From: Acidobacteriota bacterium
Lineage (GTDB): Bacteria; Acidobacteriota; Vicinamibacteria; Fen-336
NCBI GenBank assembly: GCA_011526565.1
Contig: WYBL01000151.1
Span: 124,001-188,000 of the forward strand
Direction: 5' to 3'
Length of the DNA: 64,000 nucleotides
Part shown: piece by piece, positions 8,489 to 17,252 of the stretch
Layout of the letters: the number at the start of each line of letters is the position of its first letter
How positions within the stretch are numbered: position 1 is the first letter of the stretch
The notes under the pieces: generated by a model
Seen by the model: the letters and a program-made list of their open reading frames with translations, nothing else
Databases searched by the model: none
Told to the model about the DNA's origin: nothing
Translations under genes and position numbers: made by a program

Positions 8489-8569
8489 ACACCGCTTTCC
8501 CCGACACGGAGCCGCGGCGTGACGACACCGAGCCGCCGAACGCCATGGCCGCGTAGGCTGTTGCCAGCT

Positions 8570-8597
8570 TTGACACCTGTGGGGTACGGAGTATAGG
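8570..8597 (+). promoter_or_regulatory. Putative sigma-70 promoter of the Doc/MADS operon
   Basis: A perfect TTGACA (8570-8575) is followed after 16 bases by TATAGG (8592-8597). Transcription would begin near 8604, giving a leader of about 65 nt to the ATG at 8671. The 20-bp repeat array ends 80 bases upstream. Confidence 0.55.
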
Positions 8598-8670
8598 TTG
8601 GCGCGATCCGACGTACCCGTGGAGACGCACCGCCGTCAAGGCTTGTAGTCAACCAAGGCTGAGGCTTTCG

Positions 8671-9486
8671 ATGCTGGAAATGCTGAGCGTCGCGGATGTC
8701 CGGAAGGTGCACCAGATCCTGGTCGCGGACTTCGAGAGCAGCCAAGACCCGATCTCGCCGCCCGGCGTGCGAAGCCGGGCCCTCCTTGAATCAGCAGTCG
8801 GGCGACAGTGGTCTGGACACGGGCAGACCCTGAAGTATCCCGATCCCATCGGGAACGCCGCCACCCTGGCGTTTGGGATCTGCATGGATCATCCGTTTCA
8901 CAATGGGAACAAGCGGACGGCCCTCGTCTGCCTCCTGGTCCACCTCGACAAGAACAGGCTCTGTCTTTTCGATACGAGTCAGTCAGAGCTGTATCAGTTC
9001 ATGGTGGCCATGGCCGATCACACGCTCGGCTTTCGCCCAGACCCGCGTAGGCCGGACAAGGCGCCCGCCCGCCGAACTGCGGACGACGAGGTCGACGAGA
9101 TCACGCGCTGGCTGCGCAAGCGGGTCTCCAAGATTCAGCGGGGGGAACGCGCTGTGACCTTCCGGACGCTCCGGAGCATTCTCGGCCGATTTCGATTCGA
9201 GCTGGCGAATCCCCACAGCAATTCGATCGAAGTCGTCAGGGTGGAGACATCACCACCGGGGCTTCTTCGTCGCCAGCCGCGCGAAACTAGAAAGAAAATC
9301 GGCACCATCGGGTACCGAGACGAGGGAACCCAAGTGTCGATCCGAGACCTGAAGGCGCTTCGGAAGATGTGTGGGCTCACCGAAGACGCCGGCGTCGACG
9401 CGGACAGCTTCTATAACGAGGACGGAGTCATAGACGCATTCATCAACCGATACCGGGGCGTTCTGCGGCGCCTTGCCAAGACATAG
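8671..9486 (+). CDS. Doc/Fic-type toxin-like protein with C-terminal extension
   Basis: This 271-residue protein carries an intact Fic/Doc core HPFHNGNKRT (His74 to Thr83), as in death-on-curing proteins. Those proteins phosphorylate or AMPylate translation factors. Residues 1-130 are the Doc-like domain. Residues 150-271 are an added region (FRTLRSILGRF, then VSIRDLKALRKMCGL and GVDADSFYNEDGVIDAF) that I cannot name. No small Phd antitoxin gene accompanies it. Its stop is 56 bases before the methyltransferase gene on the same strand, downstream of the only good promoter here, so it probably leads the defence operon as an effector or regulator. Confidence 0.75.
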   Translation: MLEMLSVADVRKVHQILVADFESSQDPISPPGVRSRALLESAVGRQWSGHGQTLKYPDPIGNAATLAFGICMDHPFHNGNKRTALVCLLVHLDKNRLCLFDTSQSELYQFMVAMADHTLGFRPDPRRPDKAPARRTADDEVDEITRWLRKRVSKIQRGERAVTFRTLRSILGRFRFELANPHSNSIEVVRVETSPPGLLRRQPRETRKKIGTIGYRDEGTQVSIRDLKALRKMCGLTEDAGVDADSFYNEDGVIDAFINRYRGVLRRLAKT

Positions 9487-9542
9487 CATCGGCGACTCCG
9501 AATTCTGTACGCACCGACGCCACGCGGAGAGCAGCTCGACTA

Positions 9543-11654
9543 ATGCCCCCGAGGTTCCAGAGGAAGAGGTTGTTCATGACCCGTCGCGCAAGACCCAAGG
9601 TCGACCCGGAGGAACCCCTGGACACGGCGCCCGGATCCGATGAAGAGTCAGATGGGGAAGAAGGTCTTGTCGCCGAGGAGACCCTCATCTGTGCCCTTAC
9701 TGGCCTCGCCAGGAAGGACACACCTGACGAGCAGACCCTTCAGTCCCTGATCGAACAGCTCCTGCGCGAATACGACGTCGACCCGAAGGACATGGAGAGG
9801 GACTTCAAGCTGACCCTCGAGTTTGAGGACCCGTCCACTGGGAGAGTGAAGTCTCGGCATCGGACCGTCTCGCTCGCGGTGTTCGAGCAAGGACAGGCCC
9901 ACGAGCAGGCGCACGTCATCCGAGTTGCATTGGTGGCCAAAGCGGGCACGAAGCCGGGGTCGACCAAGGGCGTCAGCCAACTCGAAGAAGTCCTCGGCGC
10001 GGTCAACGATCGCGCTCAGATCTTCGGGCTTTGGACCAACGGGTCGGAACTCGCTTTCCGGATGCGCACGTTCGTGAGCCGCACCGGGGCGCCCGAGTTC
10101 ACGGAGCTTACGGACTTCCCGGCTCCTGACGAGTCCCTCGAGGATCTGGAGACCGCGGAGCGTCGTCCCTTGCGGGTGGCGTCGGGCGACTCGCTGCTCC
10201 GGGCGTTCAAGCGTTGCCACGACTACCTGTACGGCAACCAGGCGATGCGCGGTGATCGGGCCTTCTGGCAGCTCCTTCACTTGATTTTCGCCAAGATCCT
10301 CGACGAGCAGCAGAGCCGCAGAGCTTTCTTTGTTGGGGCGACGGAGGGGAACACCCCGGCGGGCCAAAAGCGCGTTGCCAAGCGCATCCATGATCTCTTC
10401 GAAGAGGCCAAGACCGGGGCCTACAAGGACGTCTTCGACGGTTCCGAGCGCATCGAGCTGAACGATCGCGCCTTGACCTACATCGCTGGCGAGCTCGGGC
10501 GGTACAGTCTTCTCAGCACCGATACGGATGCGAAGGGGACGGCCTACGAGGCCATCACCTCGACGACCCTGAAGCGAGAACGGGGTCAGTTCTTCACTCC
10601 CCGCAACGTCATTCGGATGATGGTCGAGATGCTTGATCCCCAGGCCGGCCAGAAGATTCTGGACCCCGCTTGTGGGAGCGGTGGCTTCCTGGTGGTAGCG
10701 CTTGCTCACGTGCGCCGACGACTACTGGCCGACGCGGGGTGTCCACAGCCCGAGACCCCGTTGCCGAGCGAGCTGAAGCGTGTGGAGCAGGGCGTTCGGG
10801 CGTTCGCCCGGGGTTGCCTGTATGGCATCGACGTCGATCCGGATCTCCGCAAGGCCGCCCGGATGAACATGGTCATGAACAATGATGGCCACGGGAACAT
10901 TGCCTCGTTCAACAGCCTTGAGTACGGAGTGCCTGGAAAGACGGCCTCTGGCATGCGCGAGTTCGAGAAACGCGGCGGAGCGCACGAGCAGTTCGATTTT
11001 GTGTTCACGAACCCGCCTTTTGGGGCAAAGATCCCCGTCGACGACCCCGCGGTGCTTGATTATTACGACCTCGGTCACCGGTGGGCGAAGGCGGGCGACA
11101 CGTGGGCCAAGGGTGAGCTCCAAAAGAAGGTGCCGCCCGAGATCCTCTTCATCGAAGCCTGCTACAAGTTCCTGAAGCCCGGCACTGGGGCCATGGCCAT
11201 CGTTCTGCCCAACGGCATTCTCGGTAACCCGGGTGAGCAGATGGAGGCCGTGCGATGGTGGATGCTCCACCACATGGAGCTCCTCGCAAGCGTCGACCTG
11301 CCAGCCGAGGCCTTCTTGCCCCAGGTGTCAGTGCAAGCCAGCTGTGTCTTCCTACGAAGGCGGGCCCCGAGTGAGCTGAAGATGGCTGGCCCACTTGGGC
11401 CCAAGCAACGGCCCGTATTCATGGCTATTGCGGAGCACTGTGGTCATGGGCGCCGAGGGGAGACTCGCTACCGTCGGCGACCCGACGGGACCGAGGAGGT
11501 AGTCGAAAACACTGTGACTCTGAGATGGGAAAAGGGGCGTACCGTTCACAGCCGGCAGCGCACGCGGAGAGTGCGTGTCCTGGCAGATGACATGCCCTGG
11601 ATCGCGGCCGAGTACCAGAAGCACGCGTCACGCCGAGGAGGGTCCGGGCGCTGA
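9543..11654 (+). CDS. mad2: N6-adenine DNA methyltransferase of MADS-like system (Mad2)
   Basis: This 703-residue HsdM-like enzyme has SAM motif I DPACGSGG (from Asp374) and catalytic motif NPPF (490-493), typical of gamma-class N6-adenine methylation. Residues about 50-200 form an N-terminal domain like those of type I restriction subunits (RHRTVSLAVFEQGQAHEQAHVIRV). A helical region (LRAFKRCHDYLYGNQAM) precedes the catalytic domain. ATG 9576, 6 nt after AGGAAGAGG, is an alternative start. It should methylate host DNA at a site chosen by the specificity subunit that starts two bases after its stop. Assignment as Mad2 rests on the whole operon, recalled from the MADS description. Confidence 0.8.
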   Translation: MPPRFQRKRLFMTRRARPKVDPEEPLDTAPGSDEESDGEEGLVAEETLICALTGLARKDTPDEQTLQSLIEQLLREYDVDPKDMERDFKLTLEFEDPSTGRVKSRHRTVSLAVFEQGQAHEQAHVIRVALVAKAGTKPGSTKGVSQLEEVLGAVNDRAQIFGLWTNGSELAFRMRTFVSRTGAPEFTELTDFPAPDESLEDLETAERRPLRVASGDSLLRAFKRCHDYLYGNQAMRGDRAFWQLLHLIFAKILDEQQSRRAFFVGATEGNTPAGQKRVAKRIHDLFEEAKTGAYKDVFDGSERIELNDRALTYIAGELGRYSLLSTDTDAKGTAYEAITSTTLKRERGQFFTPRNVIRMMVEMLDPQAGQKILDPACGSGGFLVVALAHVRRRLLADAGCPQPETPLPSELKRVEQGVRAFARGCLYGIDVDPDLRKAARMNMVMNNDGHGNIASFNSLEYGVPGKTASGMREFEKRGGAHEQFDFVFTNPPFGAKIPVDDPAVLDYYDLGHRWAKAGDTWAKGELQKKVPPEILFIEACYKFLKPGTGAMAIVLPNGILGNPGEQMEAVRWWMLHHMELLASVDLPAEAFLPQVSVQASCVFLRRRAPSELKMAGPLGPKQRPVFMAIAEHCGHGRRGETRYRRRPDGTEEVVENTVTLRWEKGRTVHSRQRTRRVRVLADDMPWIAAEYQKHASRRGGSGR

Positions 11655-11655
11655 C

Positions 11656-13041
11656 ATGGGGCACGCATTTGTGGTCGATAGGCCCAACGTCGGCGCCCTT
11701 CGCGCGCTGAACTACGCGCCGGAGATTGAGCGCTTTCGCAGCCGGCCGGGAATGCGGTACGTGCGACTAGGCTCAGTGCTCCGGAGCATGGGCCCCGCGT
11801 ACGGTTCAGTATTCACTCGAAGGGACTGCGATCCGTCAGACGGCGTAGAGCTGATAACCCAAGGCGACATGTTTGCCGCGGAGCCATCGGGCCGGGTGAT
11901 CCGCTTGGACTCGATGGCCTACCCCGAGCGCCACCGCATTCGCAAGTGGCAGATCCTAATCGCAGGGGCGGGAACCCTCGGGGAGACCGAGCTGTACGGG
12001 CGCTCGATCATCGCTGACAGCAGGCTGTCCGACCGCTTCGTCGGCCCGCACGCAATGGCTCTGACCTTTGAGGATGATGGAGGTGAGCTCAACCTCTATG
12101 CCTACGCTTTCTTGTGTTCGAGATTGGGCGTGCGCGTCGTTCGATCTACGAGCTACGGAACGAAGATCCTGGGTCTTCGAAAGGACATGCTCGCAGACAT
12201 TCTGATTCCGCTGTCGGACGAGGACACTCTGACCCGCGTCGCAGCACTTGTTCGCGACACGGTTGAGCATCGGGAGCTGTACGTTGCGCGGTTGGCGAGT
12301 GCGCGCGCCGACATCGAGGCTCTTCCTATAGTCCAGGAGGCTCGGTCGCTTTGCTCCGATCGCCGGCCGCGCTGCGTTGCCTGGCCGGGTCCGTTCCCCA
12401 CGCTAAGCGCATGGAACTTTGCTTCGACCGGAGGGGCGTTAAAGCTCCTGTCTGCACGATGGTCGGCGCGCCTAGCTGACATCGTTCCAGAATCGGGGCT
12501 GTTTAATGGCCCGCGGTTCATGCGTGTTCCGACATCCGAGGGACACGGCATCACCTTCATGAATCAGCGAGACGTGTTCTTGGTGAAGCCCGTGCCTCGT
12601 CGGATCGCGCATCCGGGATTCGATGACGGAAGTCTGTTTGCTCCGCCGGGCAGCCTACTAGTCGGAGGGCACGGCACTCTGGGCGAGGGCGAGATTTTCG
12701 GCCGCTGTGTGATTGTCGCTGGTCAACTCCGGGAGGCGGCGTTTACTCAAGATCTTCTCCGGATTCAACCGCAGGCAGGGCATGTGGCCAGCCTCTACGC
12801 CTACTTGTCGACATCGGTTGGACGCAACCTGCTACGAGCATGCGCGGTAGGCACCAAGATCCTAAGCATGCGGCCCGATCTCCTCCGCTCGTTACCAGTA
12901 CCCGAGCTGGCTGTGCCTCTACGCGAGTGTGTGGAGAGGAAAGTCGCAGACGCGATCGCTGCCCGCGAGAGGGCTGAGCGGAGCGAAGACGAGGCGATCC
13001 GGATCATCGAAGAGGAGGTCCTCCCAAAATGGCTCGCGTAG
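11656..13041 (+). CDS. mad5: Type I-like specificity subunit (Mad5)
   Basis: ATG 11656 gives 461 residues arranged as two tandem target-recognition halves. Each half repeats the same elements: an opening VRLGSV/RLADIV-like strand, then GTLGETELYGR (first half) and GTLGEGEIFGR (second), then SYGTKILGLRKDML and AVGTKILSMRPDLL. Each half ends in a long helix. HsdS proteins recognise bipartite DNA sites this way and dock the methyltransferase. The long C-terminal helix (CVERKVADAIAARERAERSEDEA) would be the conserved spacer. The 3' end overlaps the next gene by 13 bases, indicating coupled translation. Confidence 0.78.
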   Translation: MGHAFVVDRPNVGALRALNYAPEIERFRSRPGMRYVRLGSVLRSMGPAYGSVFTRRDCDPSDGVELITQGDMFAAEPSGRVIRLDSMAYPERHRIRKWQILIAGAGTLGETELYGRSIIADSRLSDRFVGPHAMALTFEDDGGELNLYAYAFLCSRLGVRVVRSTSYGTKILGLRKDMLADILIPLSDEDTLTRVAALVRDTVEHRELYVARLASARADIEALPIVQEARSLCSDRRPRCVAWPGPFPTLSAWNFASTGGALKLLSARWSARLADIVPESGLFNGPRFMRVPTSEGHGITFMNQRDVFLVKPVPRRIAHPGFDDGSLFAPPGSLLVGGHGTLGEGEIFGRCVIVAGQLREAAFTQDLLRIQPQAGHVASLYAYLSTSVGRNLLRACAVGTKILSMRPDLLRSLPVPELAVPLRECVERKVADAIAARERAERSEDEAIRIIEEEVLPKWLA

Positions 13042-16000
13042 TCCCGACCCCTGCAGGTGGCGGTCCTGTGGGGCCCTTTGAGCCAAAGGTCCTCGCCGCG
13101 CTCAGAGACGAGTTGCCCGACGATTACCTCTTGGTTCCGAACTTCCTGGTCAAGCAGCGAGGCCAGTCCGCCCTGGAGTACGACTTCGTTGTGGTTGCGC
13201 CACACGCGATGTTCGTCGTCGAAGCAAAGGAGTGGTACGGCCGGCTCACCGGAGATGACACCGAGTGGCTCATCAACCAGACTCCCCGGAAGTGCCCGAT
13301 GTGGCTTGTCGACCTCAAGTGCAAAGTCCTGAAGTCGACTCTCGGTCCAATCGGGAACTCCATTTGGGTCGAGCCGCTGCTCGTGTTCCCAGATGGGACG
13401 ACGAACCACCTGGGAGGGAACTGGTCCAAGAGCGCGCTCAGCCTTTCAGCCCTCATTCCCTTCCTCCAGGATGCACAGCTCATCGCCCGCCGTGGGGACG
13501 TCGCTCGTTACTACACTCAGATCGAGAGGGCGCTGCAGGGAGCGTGGGGCGCTCGTCGGCGTGGCGCGCGGCGCAAGATCGGCAGCTATGAAATCTGCGA
13601 GAAGATCTTCGAGGACGCCAACTCCGGCGAATACCTTGCCCGACGCGCGCTTCTCGGCGAGGACAAGACGCAGTACCGCATCCGAACGTGGCGCATCGAC
13701 TCGAGTCTCCCGGAGAGCGAGCTGGCTAGGCGCAAGGCCGTCATTACGCGCCCCACAGAGGCCGTCGCGAGGGTTGGGCCTCACCCGAACCTCCTGCCGA
13801 TCCTCCACTTCGAGTTCGTCGATACGGACAACGAGTTTTACGAGGTTACGGAGTGGTCTGACTACGGGACTCTCCACGGTTACTTACACAACACCGAGCG
13901 CGACCGTCTGACGCTCCGGGAGCGCTTCCAGATCGCTGAGGGCGTGGCCTCTGCGTTGGATGCGGTCCACGCTCAGGGTGTAGTGCATCGGAACGTCTGC
14001 CCCGAGTCGATCGTCATTGGCTTCGATCGACGGCCCCGACTGACCGATTTCGATCGCGCCTATCTCGAGGCCCGTCAGACTGTTTTCGGGGACACCGACC
14101 GCAGGCGCAACGAGGCATTCGTGCCGCCCGAGTTGGCGGACAAGCGTGACTACGACTTTGACACGACGTCAGACATGTACTCGTTCGGGGTCTTGCTGTA
14201 CTTCATGCTGGTAGGGGAGACTCCCTTCGCAGGCCCCCAAGCGGCCCTCGCTGCTGATGGGTGGCCCCCGAAGCTCCCGTCCGAGGCCGTGGACGGGCTC
14301 CCGCCGGAGATCGACGACCTAGTTGTCAGCCTTCTGAACGTCTCCGATTTCAAGGCTCGCCCCAGCGCCCCAGATGTGCTCAGCACGCTGCGTCGGCTCG
14401 TGCACAGTGGGTCGACGGCGCCGCCGCGGCCCGAGCCGCCGGCGCCGCCCGAGATATTCGACGTCGGCAGTGTGGTCGACGATGTACTACGTATCGATGC
14501 GGTACTGGGGAGCGGAGGGTTCTCGCGCGTCTACCGGATCTACCACCTGGACCATCAGCAGACGTACGCCATGAAGGTGCTGTCGGCCACGATAAACGCC
14601 GATGTGCTCCTCCACGAGTACAACCAGATCGGGAAAAACCTCCCTCAGCATCCGAACATCGCCCGGGTCATCTGGATGGCACGGTTGGCTCCGCCCGACA
14701 GACGGCCGTACATCCTGTCTGAGTTTGTGGAGGGTGAGACCCTCGACGCCTACTGCACGGGTGGGAAGCTCCTCTCTTGGCAGGACATTCGCCGCATTGG
14801 GTCGGAGCTGCTCGACGCACTCGCGGCGATGCACCCGAAGACTGCGGCGCTCGAGGCGCATCAAGCCGCGATCCGCAACAAGGACGAGATTTCCGAGGAG
14901 GAGTTTGGCCGGTTGGCGGAGCTCACGAACGAGGTCGATGAGGGCATCCTGCACAGAGACCTCAAGCCCGCAAACATCCTGCTGGAGCTACCGTCGCATC
15001 GACCGAAGCTGATCGACTTCAACATCGCCTCGAAGCTCGTTAATGCAACCGGCCGAAGTGGAACCCCTCGGTACTGGGCTCCGGATAGGGGGCAACCGGC
15101 ATGGGCCGCGAACATGGACTTGTTCTCCCTCGGAGTGGTCCTCTACGAGCTGGTTTGTCAACGGCACCCGTTTCCCGGAGACAACCCCGATGGCGGGGAT
15201 CCCATCGATCCCCGAGATAGTCGCCCTGACCTCCACCTCAGTAGCGAGCTTGCCGCTTTCCTCCTGAAGGCCGTTGCTCCGTCTGGTGTCGACCGGTTCC
15301 AGACGGCAGAGGCGATGAAAGCAGGCCTCCTGGCCGTCCCGGCAATGCACGCGCCGGCGAAGGTCGTGGCTGCCTCTGGCTACCTTGGGCTGACTCTCGA
15401 GGTGGGCGAGGCTGACCGCGTCGACTACAACCCCTACGTCACGCGGCTATTGACCCTCTTCAGCCAGGCGGGTCGGACGAACTCGGGGACGCGTGGCCTC
15501 GACGAGATCGCGCGGTTGACCTACGTCAGGACAAGCCTCGACAAGAGGCTGGCCCCGGACATTGCTGACGGTCGCTTTCGGCTGGTGGTCATCACCGGCA
15601 ACGCTGGAGACGGGAAGACTGCGTTCCTCCAGCAAGTCGAGCAGTACTTTTCCGAGCACCTCCGGGTCGACGTTGAACCCTTGCCGAGCGCCAATGGCTC
15701 GCGCTGGACTTACGGAGGCGTGTCGTATGAGACGAACTACGACGGTTCCCAGGACGAGGGGGAAGTTGCGAGCGACGAAGTGCTGGCTCGGTTCTTCGAG
15801 CCCTTCCATGGCCCCACCCTCACTGGCCTCGCGGGATCCGAAGCGCGCCTGATCGCGATCAACGAGGGGCGCCTGTTGGACTTCCTCTCGCACAGCCGCC
15901 ATAAGGACCGATTCGTCGGCCTGAGGGAGTTCGCGCTCAAGGCTCTGGACGCTCAGGGGGCCTCTCCAGAACGGTCGCTCCTTGTGAACCTCAACCTGCG

Positions 16001-17252
16001 ATCCGTGGCCGCCGGCGGTGCCGAGTCACTCGTTGAGCGCCAGTTGCGTGCGCTGACCGACCGTAACCTCTGGAAGCCCTGCGAGAGGTGCTCGCTCCTG
16101 CAGCGGTGTCCGCTGAAGTTCAACGCTTTGTCCATGCAGGACGACGCCTCTGGCCCGGCCGTTCGGGCGCGTATTCGGCGCCTCTTCGAGATCGTGCACC
16201 TACGCCGGAAGGCCCATGTCACGATTCGGGATCTGCGGTCTGCGTTGTCTTGGATCCTGCTGCAGGATCACGGCTGCGAGGACGTCGCGCGGCTCATCAA
16301 GAAGGGCACGCAGGCGGAACTGGCGGACCTGTACTACCCACAGGCCTTGGCCGACCGGGGGCGGACTGGGCGGCACGGTGTCGACGATCGTCTGGTGGCA
16401 CTCCTTCGAGAGGCCGACCCCGGGCGGGTCAATGCTCCGCAGCTCGACAGACGACTTGATCGCAACCCCGACGGCGCGGTCCCTTGGATGACTTTCGAGA
16501 CGCGCACCCAGACGCCAGCATCGGTGCTCCGGGAGGCCACTCGAGACGCACTTCGGCATGTCGAGGAATTGTCGTCCTTGCCGCGCCTGCTCCAGGAGAG
16601 GCGCGCCCTCATCGAGAGGTGGCGCCGCTGGGCCTACTTCGAGCGCCGGGATGAGGGGTGGCGGGAAATGCTCCCCTACCGCTCGCTCCGCGAGCTCGAG
16701 GAGGTGCTTGGGGGCCGGCCTGGGGAGCCGGTCGACGCGCGGCGGGACAGCCGCCTCCGAGATGAGGTGATCGAGGCCATCTCTCTTTCCGAGGGTCTCC
16801 GGCATCCCGGCCTCGTGTCGAGGTACCTCGGACTCCAGATGACTCGCGTCAAAGGAACCTCGATCCACTCGTATCGCCTCTTTCCCAAGGAAGCCTTCTC
16901 AGTTACCGTGCCCAGCTACGGGACGCTCGGTGAGTACCTCGAGTGTGCGCCCGATGCCCTGGAGCTGACTGCCAAGGAGCAGTTCGGTCGAGCGCGGTTG
17001 CGGATCTCTCTTGACCTTCTCGAGATGCTCGAGCTGATCCGGTCGGGTTACCGACCCAGCCCGGCAGACCTGCAGGGAATGTTCGTCAACCTCCTGATCT
17101 TCAGAAACGAGCTGATGAACTTGCCCTTTAATCGCATCGTTGTCACTCAGGACGAGCGTGACCTGTACGAGATTGCAGCGAGCCCCGACAAGCAGGTGGG
17201 CGTCCGGCTCTCGCTGAAGCCGTATCGAGTTGACGCTGGTGCCTCGGCATGA
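13029..17252 (+). CDS. mad6: NERD nuclease-like, tandem-kinase and P-loop fusion protein (Mad6)
   Basis: Start after GAGGAGG, ATG 13029; 1407 residues. Residues about 15-170 form a NERD domain with D52, E65 and K67 (EAK), a PD-(D/E)xK nuclease-like core. A first kinase-like domain (about 190-460) reads HRN at 320-322 and DFD at 340-342, so it has lost the catalytic Asp. A second (about 480-770) has GSGGFSRVY, K516, HRDLKPAN (642-649) and DFN instead of DFG. A P-loop ATPase follows (GNAGDGKT, 857-864) with a CxxC...CPLKF cysteine cluster near 1025. This is the sensing or signalling kinase position of MADS. Its stop overlaps mad7 (ATGA). Confidence 0.82.
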   Translation: MARVVPTPAGGGPVGPFEPKVLAALRDELPDDYLLVPNFLVKQRGQSALEYDFVVVAPHAMFVVEAKEWYGRLTGDDTEWLINQTPRKCPMWLVDLKCKVLKSTLGPIGNSIWVEPLLVFPDGTTNHLGGNWSKSALSLSALIPFLQDAQLIARRGDVARYYTQIERALQGAWGARRRGARRKIGSYEICEKIFEDANSGEYLARRALLGEDKTQYRIRTWRIDSSLPESELARRKAVITRPTEAVARVGPHPNLLPILHFEFVDTDNEFYEVTEWSDYGTLHGYLHNTERDRLTLRERFQIAEGVASALDAVHAQGVVHRNVCPESIVIGFDRRPRLTDFDRAYLEARQTVFGDTDRRRNEAFVPPELADKRDYDFDTTSDMYSFGVLLYFMLVGETPFAGPQAALAADGWPPKLPSEAVDGLPPEIDDLVVSLLNVSDFKARPSAPDVLSTLRRLVHSGSTAPPRPEPPAPPEIFDVGSVVDDVLRIDAVLGSGGFSRVYRIYHLDHQQTYAMKVLSATINADVLLHEYNQIGKNLPQHPNIARVIWMARLAPPDRRPYILSEFVEGETLDAYCTGGKLLSWQDIRRIGSELLDALAAMHPKTAALEAHQAAIRNKDEISEEEFGRLAELTNEVDEGILHRDLKPANILLELPSHRPKLIDFNIASKLVNATGRSGTPRYWAPDRGQPAWAANMDLFSLGVVLYELVCQRHPFPGDNPDGGDPIDPRDSRPDLHLSSELAAFLLKAVAPSGVDRFQTAEAMKAGLLAVPAMHAPAKVVAASGYLGLTLEVGEADRVDYNPYVTRLLTLFSQAGRTNSGTRGLDEIARLTYVRTSLDKRLAPDIADGRFRLVVITGNAGDGKTAFLQQVEQYFSEHLRVDVEPLPSANGSRWTYGGVSYETNYDGSQDEGEVASDEVLARFFEPFHGPTLTGLAGSEARLIAINEGRLLDFLSHSRHKDRFVGLREFALKALDAQGASPERSLLVNLNLRSVAAGGAESLVERQLRALTDRNLWKPCERCSLLQRCPLKFNALSMQDDASGPAVRARIRRLFEIVHLRRKAHVTIRDLRSALSWILLQDHGCEDVARLIKKGTQAELADLYYPQALADRGRTGRHGVDDRLVALLREADPGRVNAPQLDRRLDRNPDGAVPWMTFETRTQTPASVLREATRDALRHVEELSSLPRLLQERRALIERWRRWAYFERRDEGWREMLPYRSLRELEEVLGGRPGEPVDARRDSRLRDEVIEAISLSEGLRHPGLVSRYLGLQMTRVKGTSIHSYRLFPKEAFSVTVPSYGTLGEYLECAPDALELTAKEQFGRARLRISLDLLEMLELIRSGYRPSPADLQGMFVNLLIFRNELMNLPFNRIVVTQDERDLYEIAASPDKQVGVRLSLKPYRVDAGASA

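Larger units (their letters stand above)
8330..8670 (+). other. 341-base intergenic region in front of the first defence island
   Basis: I see no gene in it. It holds a run of 20-bp tandem repeats (8389-8488) and a sigma-70-like promoter (8570-8597) followed by about 70 nt of leader before the Doc gene. It marks the change from very GC-rich chromosomal genes to the less GC-saturated island. Confidence 0.6.
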
